64,000 nt of DNA from Pseudomicrostroma phylloplanum. Taxonomy: Eukaryota; Basidiomycota; Exobasidiomycetes; Microstromatales. Below the pieces are notes generated by a model. The model was given only the letters and a program-made list of their open reading frames with translations. It was not told where the DNA came from and searched no databases. The translations under genes were made by a program, and so were the position numbers. Below are positions 24,504-33,651 of this stretch, in pieces; position 1 is the first letter of the stretch, and every line of letters begins with the position of its first letter. Where the stretch lies: the NCBI GenBank assembly GCA_039545275.1, contig BCHS01000007.1:558001-622000 (forward strand). The letters are read 5' to 3'.

Positions 24504-25463
24504 ATGACTCGCTCAGAGGAAGACCTCGATATGAGGAGGGACGATGAGATGGAGGTAGACGATGCAGATGGTGAGTAGATGCATACGCCCAAGCTACGTG
24601 CGCCCAATATGACCCGCTCTCGATGACGTCTGATCTGACCTCAGATGACTCTCTTCTTCTCATCATCTCGATTCAGATCCGAATGTCAAGAGGAAAGGCA
24701 GGGGCTTCAACATCCGCGGAGGAGCTGACGTGCAGATGGACGGAGTCAAGGCAAAGACCTTTGACAGGCTCGATGGCGACGACGAAGGAGGGACAAAAGC
24801 TGCTCGATGTGAGTAGCCAGCAGTCTCGCCAGCAGAGACATCCTTGTCAATCGCCCGGTGGCGAATTTCAAGCAGCAGACGACTGACCGACCCTCTCTAC
24901 CTGGCTCTGCTCTACCTGACCTCCCCTCGTCGGATCAACAGCCGTGGAAGGCTGGATCCTCATCGTGACCAACATTCACGAAGAGGCGACCGAGGAGGAT
25001 GTCTTGGATAAGTTTGCAGACTTTGGCGAGGTCAAGAACTGCCACTTGAACTTGGACAGGCGGACAGGATACGTAAAGGTGAGTTTCACATCGACGTCCA
25101 CAACTCAGGGCCCCGCAGCCTTGCGAGCTCTTCTGCTTCTGCTTCTTCTCTCTTGCCTTGACTGACGACTTTCCTCTCCCATCCTCTCCTCTCGACTTTT
25201 GCTTTCGACCTTGCTGTTCTCATCAGGGCTACGCGCTCTTGGAGTTCCCCTCCCACGCCGAGGCCAAGGCGGCCATCGAGGCATGTCAAGACGGCGAAGT
25301 GACGCTCATGGAGAAGCAGCTCTCCGCCGACTTTGCCTTTGTCAGGCCGCCGCCGAGTGGACCTGCCGCTGGAGGTCAACGTAGAGGAGGCGGAGGCGGT
25401 GGTGGTGGTGGTAGAAGGGATAGAGATAGAGATGTGAGGGAGAGGAGTCCGGGGAGGAGGTAA
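24504..25463 (+). CDS. RNA-binding protein Y14 (RBM8A), exon-junction complex core
   Basis: Four exons (24504..24570, 24677..24808, 24942..25078, 25227..25463) encode 190 aa. The RRM spans about residues 70-150 and is very close to animal RBM8[21 protein letters not shown], then [19 protein letters not shown]. The N-terminal [20 protein letters not shown] and the C-terminal RGG/RD tail ending ERSPGRR also fit. Y14 binds Mago to lock eIF4A3 on spliced mRNA, with roles in nonsense-mediated decay, export and localisation. Yeasts with few introns have lost Y14, so its presence agrees with the intron-bearing genome here. Its last introns (133 and 148 nt) are longer than the local norm. Confidence 0.95.
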
Positions 25464-25587
25464 AATGAGATGAGGATTCAAGAATGGTACAGGCGATGAG
25501 ACTAGGTGTATACATAGCGCTGCTGAGACGACATTGACAGACCAACCCCTGTCAACATGGGGAGGAGAATAACAGCTTCTCTTCACT

Positions 25588-27459
25588 TCACTTCAGAGGA
25601 ACCCGGGTGACCTGCTTGCCGACCTTGATCTCGACGCTCCTCACCCTCACCTCCCCAAGTGCTCTCAGTCTATCCCCGAGTCCCATCTCCAGCTTCTGTG
25701 TCCTCTGCTCTGCAGTCTTCATCTTTCCCACGGACACCTCCCCTCCTACTTCAGATCCGACTTGCTCGTACCCCCAACTAGCATGGAACCTCTCCCCCTC
25801 CTCCTCGAAGTATGTCTTGCCCTGGAAGAAGGTCCTCACCATCCCGCCCAACGCGCGACTGATTGTCTGCAGAGCCGGATGGCCCAACCCGATCTCCAGA
25901 GTGTGGTACACTCTCGGTGGGTGGATGGAGGTGAGAGGTGAAGAGGGGAGAGGCGCAAAGGTAGAGAAGGAGAGGGCGAAGCTGCTCTGACGCTCCAAAA
26001 CTGACTTGGCTTCGCGCAGGAAAGAGTCTTTCTCGTGGGCTCGGACGAGGATCGGTTGGGTGAGGGAGACGTGTAGATTGCCTTCACCCTGCCCTGCCTC
26101 GCCGTCGATGAACCAGGTGCAGGCATGGTGATTAGAGGCATCTTCGAGGAGTGTGGCTCTCGCCTTCTTCAGCAGGCTGGCCAGCTTGGGATAGTCGACC
26201 AAGGGGATGGCGATATAGACGTGGCAGAGCCATTCCCCTGGCACAATCTTCTCATTCGTAAAGGTCCGTGCTGAAGAGGACGAGGAGAAGGAGACCGATG
26301 GGAGTGCTCTAGAAAGATTAGGGATGAGTAGCACGGGTCAGCTTGTAACGCCTTTATGTGAGGGAGGCATTGAGCCCACTTACTTCCGCATCTTGGACTT
26401 GAGGTCACGTTGAGGCGTAGCAGGAGCAGCTCGAGCCACCTGTTGCGCATGTTCGGGTGAACGGGTATCAGGGCCTCCCTCACTCTGCTCGCCCTCTTCA
26501 TCGCTCGAGGCCACATAGTCGACCAGAGCGAGAGGTCGAGAAGGTCGTGGCGAGGCCCTTGGATCCTACTGCTGTGATGTATGGGATACGGCGGAACGGT
26601 AAGCCACTAGAGACGCCGGATGGACTGCATCGTCAGGGCGGCTACTCACGTCTAAACTCTTTCTTGCCTTCTTGGCCTTCTTCCCTTCTTGCCTAGCCCC
26701 AGTCTGATCTCCACGATGATATCTTGCAGCGCCAGAATTGCCTCTGATAGTCTTTGACTCCGCTTCGCGGCGCTCTCCCTTCCCCTGTGATCTCTTGACA
26801 GGCTCCGCATCCTGATCTACATCGAGGTCAGGCTCAAGACTCCACTCCCTGCTAGTAGAGGGTCGCTTCTTCTCTGTCTTGTCCCTCGCTGTAGTTCGTT
26901 CAGCAGAAGATGAAGCCCCATCCTTCTTCTTGCCACCGCCCTCTGACTCTTTCTTCTCCTCGCCTTCGAATGTGCCGAATTTGCGTCGGCCTACGGGTCC
27001 CAGCCCATTCGATGTGCTTGGAGCGGATTCAGAGTGCGACCCTTTGCCCTCCCTATGCTTGCCTTTGGAAGAGGAGGCAGATGCTTGGAGTAGCCAGGAG
27101 TTCCAGCCCGACCCACTCGATGAAGACCCTTCAGGTTCTGCTGTTGTGGCCGTTGATGTGGAAGGATCGGCGAAAGACCAGTGCTCCTCATTGCCATCTA
27201 CGAACACGATCTTCGACTCTTTTGCGTCCCCTTTGGTGCTGCCATCTCCCGTCGACGTCGCAGTGCTGGCTCGAGCAGGAGTCGTAGTAGCGCTGGGCGA
27301 GGATGGTGTAGCAGCTTCTGTCGTCGGAGTGAGGGCAGCGGCCCTCTGCATGAACTTGAGTCCCTGCACCTTGTTGGACAGGGTAGCGACATGGCTCGGC
27401 CGCGCTGAGCCGCCGAAAGACGAAGGCGATGCTGTGGCAGAGGGAGGTGGTGGTGCCAT
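25588..27459 (-). CDS. MPP6-like exosome cofactor fused in frame to USB1-type U6 snRNA phosphodiesterase
   Basis: Best model: three exons (27459..26650, 26565..26384, 26308..25588), 570 aa. Residues 1-270 resemble MPP6 (MPHOSPH6): LSNKVQGLKFMQRA (27-40), EEHW (91-94) and GRRKFGTFEGEE (157-168), then a basic tail. MPP6 bridges the nuclear exosome and MTR4. Residues about 282-570 are USB1/Mpn1, the 3'-5' exonuclease that trims U6 snRNA. The conserved PLALVDYVASSDEE start is there, and the two catalytic 2H-phosphoesterase motifs are HVS (410-412) and HAS (506-508). No in-frame ATG precedes the USB1 exon except that of MPP6; the first internal one is Met329. The first intron ends CAGCAGTAG: only the last AG gives the fusion, while the other two stop translation at once after MPP6. 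Two separate products from one locus remain possible. Confidence 0.68.
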
Positions 27460-27674
27460 GGTGGTGATGGTGGCAGTGCTTCAAGTACGCAGAACCAAGA
27501 GTGATGTGAGCCTTTGACTGATACGATGGACCATGAAGCTGCTGCCACTGACATTTTTGCCCGCCATCCTTCTTCCCTTTCCGCTCCGCTCCACATCGTC
27601 TTCCCGCTCCAGCCTTGACGTCCCTTAGCATATACCCACATCTGCTAAGCCATCAAGCAGCAGCTCAAGCAGCA

Positions 27675-29164
27675 ATGGAGGCATCGTCATCATCGTCGCA
27701 GGCAGCATACGGCCGCAGGAACATCTTCGTGAGTGTCACTACCAACGCAGTCTTTACCAGAGCGTGCCATTTACGCCCAACGCCTGTCCACCTCGCGAGC
27801 AGTACCTGCGCGTCTCGCCGTACCTCGTCCTTCCCTGCATCCTCTATGTAGACCCTCGCCATGTCCTCTGGCTCAATACTCACCCCTCCACCATGCCTTC
27901 CACGCTCAAATTCCTCAAGGGTCGCATCATGGACAAGCTGGACAGGGAGGCAAAGGTGAAGAAGGAGTCTGGCGGGTGGGAGAGAAAGGTATGGGGGGAC
28001 ATCAGCGGCAAGGAGGTGGTCGATGTCGCAAGGCTGGGTAAGTTGACCGATAGTGGCGCACCAGTAGTTGGTCCCCATGAACTCAACGTCATAACATTTC
28101 TTCTTCTTCCTCTGCCCACAGCCGACTTTCACCTCGCATACTTCTTCCGCCGCCAGTCAGACAGGCATGCCGTACTGGTAAAGGAGAAGGAGAAGGTCTT
28201 CCCCAGTGAACAAAGACAGTACCAACAGCATACATCAGCGAAGCGACCTCGACAAACGGCGTATGACGATGACGATGAAGATGCCGAAGTTCGCAGCGAT
28301 GCCGGTCCTTCCACAAGCCGGCCAAGGCGAGAGCAGGTGGGGGAGGGTGACGTGCAGATCAAGCCCGACCCAGAGGACGAGGACGATGCTGAGAGAAGTG
28401 CCCTGAGGTCAGGAGGAGCCGGCAGGGGAGGCGTCTCGTTCGCTGTCCCCGACGATGAAGACGACATGGAAGACGTCAAGCCCAAGTTCAAACTCAAGGT
28501 CAAGTACAGGGGTTTCACCATGTGAGTACGCCTCGCCCTCTTTCCACTAGATACCCGCGACTCTCCACTCACAACTCTTCTCATGATCGTCCACAGCTTC
28601 ACGAAATCCCTCATCATCGTCCTTGAGCCTTCTCCAGCAGCGCGTGCTCGCTCCCCAGACCTCTTCCTCTCCCAGCAATCGGCCGAGCGTCGGCAGCTGT
28701 CCGTCACTCCCGCAGTCGGCGCAGGCGTATCGGCCGGTACGCTCTACTCTCGAGCGTCATCTCAGCGAGGGAGGAGGGAGGATTCGACAGCCAGCACTGT
28801 CGCCGGAGGAGGAGGATCGCGGAGGGACGCCAGAACGGGGAGCACTCCTCTGTTCAGGGGTAGCATGACACCGAGCGAAGCGGGAGATACGCCTGAGGGG
28901 GATGCAGGCGGGTTCGAGTGGAGCCCAAGCCCAAGTCCCGTACCCCGGTCGCCACGAGGAACGCGAAGTCGAGCAGGTGGGGAGGGCGGTCAAGATGCCG
29001 AGGACGGGGGAGCAGTGGGGGAATCAGAGGGAGAAGCAGAGGCAGGCGAGTCGGCCTTCCTCCTCGCCGAGCGTATCCTCACTCAGGATGGAGGTGCCGG
29101 CGAGGGACGATTGGAGGGGCGCGACGACTTTAGGTATGGCTACGGAGGTGGGGACGATGATTAG
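27675..29164 (+). CDS. Uncharacterised 418-aa acidic nuclear-type protein
   Basis: Four exons (27675..27728, 27803..28037, 28122..28521, 28597..29164), all with GTGAGT/GTAAGT donors, give one continuous frame. I do not recognise the family. Residues about 13-110 look like an ordered domain (YLRVSPYLVLPCILYVDPRH, WERKVWGDISGKEVVDVARL, ADFHLAYFFRRQ). An acidic linker follows, with a SUMO-type IKPDPEDED motif, then a second ordered patch KFKLKVKYRGFTIFTKSLIIVLEP. The C-terminal third is Ser/Gly/Pro-rich. The split between two beta-rich pieces suggests a scaffold or complex subunit, which is inference. The second intron (84 nt, phase 1) has no stop. It diverges from the MPP6-USB1 gene across 215 bp. 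Confidence 0.75.
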
Positions 29165-29741
29165 ATGAAAATGCGGAGCAGCACCAGAGGCGGGCAAGAA
29201 CAGTGTATGTGCGTCTTCCGTCGATACTATGAGCAGTCATCAGCTGCTTCGACGAATCGGATTCAGGCGAGGAGCGGCAATGTGCACACTGAGTCATACG
29301 TAGACAAGACAATGCACGACAGTGAAACAAGGAACGAGTATCGTACTATTACTACTACTGGAGACACATGGTGGGGCTAAAGGAAGAGGGCGGGGAGTTG
29401 CAATATCGACAAGCTGGGTAGGGCACAGGGAAGCACAACAAAGAAACACTGAAGAGTCGGAAGCGGAATGGAAAGTGGGGGAGAAAAGTGGAAATGGGGT
29501 GCGATGAGTGAGGGGAGCATGAAAGAGCAGTAGGGGACTGGAAGCACGGAAGAAAGCGCTCGGGGTATACTACGAGGGTGCCCGTAGAGGGTATCTTGCA
29601 GGGCAAAAGCAGGGAGGACCTTTCGGCACGACTTCTTGAGTCCTTCTGTGACGAAGAACTTCATTGCGTGTTCCAGAGAGAGAGAGAAAGAGAAGCGATT
29701 AATGGGAGGCTAGGTTGTAAAGAGAGGAAAGCCCACTCTGC
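29165..29741. other. Convergent 3' flanks (418-aa gene / MCM1)
   Basis: 577 bp between converging stop codons. It is purine-rich on the plus strand around 29380-29560. Nothing recognisable is coded. Confidence 0.5.
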
Positions 29742-29895
29742 TCATCCCCAGTAGTTGCTATTGGTGAATTCGCTGCTTCCGCTTGCGCTCATCCCACCAT
29801 TGGCACTCGAGTTGAACTGCGGTGTGAGTCCCAATCCTCCAGAGGGCGTAGGCGGAAGGCCCATCGAGTCTCCCCACGGACTCCCCTGCTGTTGC

Positions 29896-29935
<40 letters not shown>

Positions 29936-32268
29936 GCTGGGCGAGCTGTTGTTGCAGTTGCTGCTGATGATGCATCTGCTGCTGCTGCATTTGGGACGAG
30001 TGATGCAAAGAGGCGTTCTGTCCCAAACTGGGCGAGTAGAGAGTAGCGGCAGAGTGGTGCGAGGACATGGAGCCACCTCCATTCTTGACGTGCTGCTGCT
30101 GCTGCTGCTGTGGCCCACCGTTGAATCCTGCATACACCTGCCCAAAGGAGGGAAAGAGGGAGGCATTCGAGTTCATTGCAGGCGAATAGCCAGACGAGGA
30201 GCCCGTACCTGGTCCGCCAGACGAAGAGCCGGAAGAACCGTCGGTGAGCGTGTTGTTGGGAGATGGGTTACTCGAGCCGGACGAGTAGAGGGTATTGTTT
30301 CCACCATGGAAGGGCGACAGATGCTGTTGTTGTTGCTGCATCTGCTGCATGGAGCGAGCACTGGACAGGTCCACCGGCGAGAAGAGGAACTCGGTGGGGT
30401 TGTGAGACTGGCCTCCCATTCCGTCTGAGCTCATGCCACCATTTGGTCCCATGAGGAAAGGAGAAGAGCCTCCATCATGCTTGCCGTCGTGGAACTGGCC
30501 TCCGTACTGCTGGATGTGTGGCGGAGGCTGGAAGTCGGGCGGCAGACTCTGGAAGTGAGGAGGTGCAGAATTGGGCGTCTGTCCTGCTTGCATTTGCATC
30601 CGTTGAGGGTGCAGAGGCTGACCAGGCCGGAGTGGGGCAGAGTTGGCGTGAGGAGACGAGATGGCAGTCAGCAGCGCCGAGCTCGCGGGAGGCTGCATCA
30701 TCGAGGGTGAAGCAGCTGCCACTGAGCCTGCGCCTGGTGTAGCACTACCTCCGGCGTGGGTCCTTCTGCGCTTCTTCGACCTGCTTGCAGAGGTAGATGG
30801 AGTCGCAGAGGAGGCAGCTGCCGTAGGAGTCGCCGGCGTAGCGGGCAAGCTAAGCCCAGCAACGGCATGCTCTGGCGAGCCGATGGAGTTCTTTTGTTGC
30901 CGGACGGTAGCATTGGACATCGTGGCAGCTCTAGACCGCCGTCCTGCTGCTCCACCATCGCCTGTGCCACCGCCTGATCGCTTGGGTGTGCCGCCCGAGG
31001 CGGTCATTGTAGGACCTGGTCGCAGAATGGCAACTGGTCCCTTCGAAGGCGACATAGGTGGGCTCTGAGGCATCGACATCAGCTCGTCATCGTCTTCGTC
31101 GTCCGAGCCATCGCCTCCGGCGTAAGCCTCGGCCGGCTCCTCTTCTTCGTCTGCGTCTTCGTCATCAGGAGCCGAAAGACAGCGCTGGATTAGCTCTCGT
31201 CCTTCCGTCTCCATGACAACTGGACGAAGCTTCGGGGTTGTGAAGGTGAACACCAGACCCGTTTGGGATACAATGAGGAGAAGCACTTGCGTTCCTGTGA
31301 GGACGGACAGCTCGTAGGCCTGCAGAGTCGGACAAAGATCAAAAGTCATGTGACTATTAGCATAAAGCTCTTCTCGGGGCGGCTGGCCATCTCTTTCGTG
31401 TACTCACCTTCTTCATGATACCAGCCTTCCTCTTGCTAAAGGTGATGTGTCGCCGAGAATCATCTTCGATGAACTGAATCTTGATCTTCCGCCGACCGGT
31501 CAAAGAGTCGCGCTCTCCCTTCACCTCCGAGGCCGACTTCTTCTTTGTGGCAGCAGAGCCCGATGCTCCTGCCGTGGCAGTCGTTGCAGCTGCAGCTGCC
31601 GCCGCCTTGGAAGCTGCCGCTGCTCTGCCCTTTGCGGCACTGGGCGCCTTTGGGGTGGATTCGCCAGTCTCAGCGGCTTTGCCCTTGGGGAGAGCTGTAG
31701 ACTTGCCTGCACCTGCTGTAATGGAGCTGCTAGTGGAAGATGAACTCTTGGAGCTCCTTCTGGGCGGTATCCGGGCTGCCGCCGCCGCACCGCTTGCCTT
31801 TGCAGACGCGGTCCTAGTCCTCTTTGTTGAAGGGGCACCGAGCGTGTCGTCGCCCTCGTCCTCATCATCATCTCCACCATCATCGTCGTTGCCCTCTTCG
31901 CCGTCATCTCCTTCCTCCTCGTCATCCTCGTCGCCAGACACGTCTCCAGATAACGCCACGCCGCGACCGGCTACAGGCATCTTGAAGACATTGGCGGTAT
32001 CGACGCTGCCCTGCGATTCGCCTTGCTGCATGCCAGCGTGAGCACCGCCAAAGCCAGACGAAGGGTTTCCGCCTCCGTTCATCTGCCTCACAAAGGCGGT
32101 CTGTAGCTCAGGCGGGATCAGGTGCAAATCGCCAAAGGGGCTCGAGTACCTTTGGCCGGAGCCATCAGTAGATGTGAATGTAAGGGCGCCAGGGGGAATG
32201 CTGCCGGAGGACGAAGACGAGGCACCCTGCCCGGAGTTACGCAGCTGATGTTGTTGTGAGGAGAGCAT
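29742..32268 (-). CDS. MCM1: MCM1/SRF-type MADS-box transcription factor
   Basis: Two exons (32268..31408, 31319..29742) encode 812 aa. The MADS box spans the intron, at about residues 258-315: GRRKIKIQFIEDDSRRHITF and SKRKAGIMKK, then AYELSVLTGTQVLLLIVSQ and LVFTFTTPKLRPVV. The SRF/MCM1 (type I) form is clear. The protein pairs with cofactors to regulate mating, cell cycle and arginine genes in other fungi. It is far longer than yeast MCM1 (286 aa). The N-terminus has Ala-rich and acidic runs (DDDGGDDDEDEGDD). The C-terminus is Gln/Ser/His-rich, with a run of nearly 20 Gln coded mostly by CAA. The MADS box sits mid-protein rather than near the start. The ATG at 32268 is the first in the frame. 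Confidence 0.92.
29898..29936 (-). repeat. (CAA)13 microsatellite coding poly-Gln in MCM1
   Basis: Thirteen perfect TTG units on the plus strand, CAA on the coding strand, flanked by mixed CAG/CAA. It codes the core of the C-terminal Gln run of the MADS protein. Confidence 0.92.
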
Positions 32269-33000
32269 GGCGCTCAGAAAGAGTTAGGAAGGGGCAATCG
32301 ATTAGAAAGGGTGGGGGTTATTGGCCGTAGACTGCTACCGTCATCGACACGGGATAGGGTACGAGCAAGACGGATGGCAGTGCGGTGAGACCAGGGTGCA
32401 AAACCGGAGAGCAGAGCCGGGCAGGAGGACAAGTGAGGGTGTGCTGAGGCTCGTAGTGGTTCCGCAGTCTGATCGATGCAAGCGAGTGTGAGTGTGTGGA
32501 GTAGGGTGTAGCGGGCGTTGGTGAACAGACGTCGTTGGATACGAAAGAGGAAAGAGCGAGGAGTGGATGAAAAGAGTAAGGAGGGATAGGTGAGACCGAA
32601 AACAGTAGGTAGACGTTGTCCGTGTGTGTGTGTTGGTGTGGGAGAGGGATGAAAGGGTCTGCTTAGGCAGCGTCTAGCGCTGGCGATGGAGATGCTGTCG
32701 ATGTTGATGTTGTTGCTGCTGCCTGCGTCTGTCGCTGCCAATTGCTGTGGCTGATCCTCGGACTTGATCGGTGGCGTGCCCCTTGTGCTCGGTCTGTCTG
32801 GCTGGCTGCCCGCCTTCTCCAAAGTCTCCGTGCTTCTGTGCTGCTGCTGCGCTTCCCCTGACTGCCTGCCTGCCCTCGCTTCGTCGATCAAGGACTTCTC
32901 CGACGTGAGCTGCGTGCCCCGAGTGAAATTGCTCCCACGCATGCCCAAGCCCTGAATGTTGCGCCGAGATTCTACCCCGCGTATCCCGCTGCCGCTTGTC

Positions 33001-33024
33001 TGCCTGCCTGCCTGCCTGCCTGCC
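33001..33024. repeat. (TGCC)6 tetranucleotide repeat
   Basis: Six perfect units upstream of MCM1. Related CCCG runs lie in two other promoters of this window (47869 and 60469). Confidence 0.9.
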
Positions 33025-33338
33025 CGCTGCCGCTCAATATCTCCCGCCCGGCGATGCAAGTGTGTGCCTGCTCGTCTTCCAAAGGTTCTAGCCGCACCGA
33101 AAGATCGAAGGTCAGACAAGAGCAAGGTTGAGCGCACAAGACTGTGTGGAGCGGAGCCCTATGCCGTCTCCAGCGGGAACCACGTAGGCCTTTGAAGGTA
33201 ATATAAGCTTTGGGAGTAAAGCTAACCCCCACCCGGCCGGAGGTGAGGCAGCCGGCCGCGGGAATACGCCGGTCTTGACTCTGACTGAGACAGGGAGCAA
33301 CCCTCCTGTGCGGGCACTCTGTAGAGGGAGCGGCGACC

Positions 33339-33359
33339 TATGCCTTGGACAAAGGCATA
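33339..33359. repeat. Short inverted repeat (8-bp stem, 5-nt loop)
   Basis: TATGCCTT, loop GGACA, AAGGCATA: a perfect 8-bp stem inside the unassigned segment between MCM1 and the DDHD gene. No transcript or terminator role can be assigned. Confidence 0.6.
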
Positions 33360-33651
33360 AGAGCTTCTATCGGACCAGCAGAACAAGGACTTCCTTTACT
33401 CAGCGGATCCGCGGCCGAGAAGAGGCTGGCAATGACAATCTGTTGCGTGCCCCGCTTCCGTTCCGGTACCCTATGCAACCTGGGTCTCTGCGGAATCTGT
33501 TTCCGCCTGACGTTCCGGGCAGCAATCTTATCTCCTGGGGGACTAGAGCTCACACTGGAAGGTGCCACTTCTTCTATCGTAAAATAAAGACTCTCCGTCG
33601 GGGACTGCTGTACAATATTGAATGTCTATTTGGATATCAGTGTCCACGCCT

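Larger units (their letters stand above)
32269..33651. other. Long intergenic: MCM1 promoter/leader and an unassigned segment
   Basis: 1,383 bp. Positions 32269 to about 33130 look like the long promoter/leader of MCM1 (TG-rich run near 32620, tetranucleotide repeat at 33001). The remainder, about 33135-33651, is less GC-rich, lacks the codon-like periodicity of its neighbours and has an 8-bp-stem inverted repeat at 33339 and an AATAAA at about 33583. A 186-codon plus-strand ORF starting at 33275 resembles nothing I know. The second part could be a decayed element or regulatory DNA. Confidence 0.45.

Noticed and set aside
26566..26649. MPP6-like protein ending by intron read-through (30-residue tail from exon end)
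   Set aside because: The donor is a perfect GTGAGT and the downstream exon continues in frame into USB1; read-through is a possible minor form, not the main model.
29898..29936. Trinucleotide array as a CRISPR-like or satellite repeat
   Set aside because: It is a coding CAA microsatellite with no spacers; CRISPR is not expected in a fungal nuclear genome.
30661..31068. Plus-strand ORFs antisense to MCM1
   Set aside because: They are shadows of the disordered, codon-biased MCM1 frame.
32274..33137. 287-codon minus-strand ORF ending 5 nt before the MCM1 start
   Set aside because: It is low-complexity and contains the TGCC repeat translated as Ala-Gly-Arg-Gln; there is no family resemblance. 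Most likely MCM1 leader or promoter sequence, though it could act as a uORF if transcribed.
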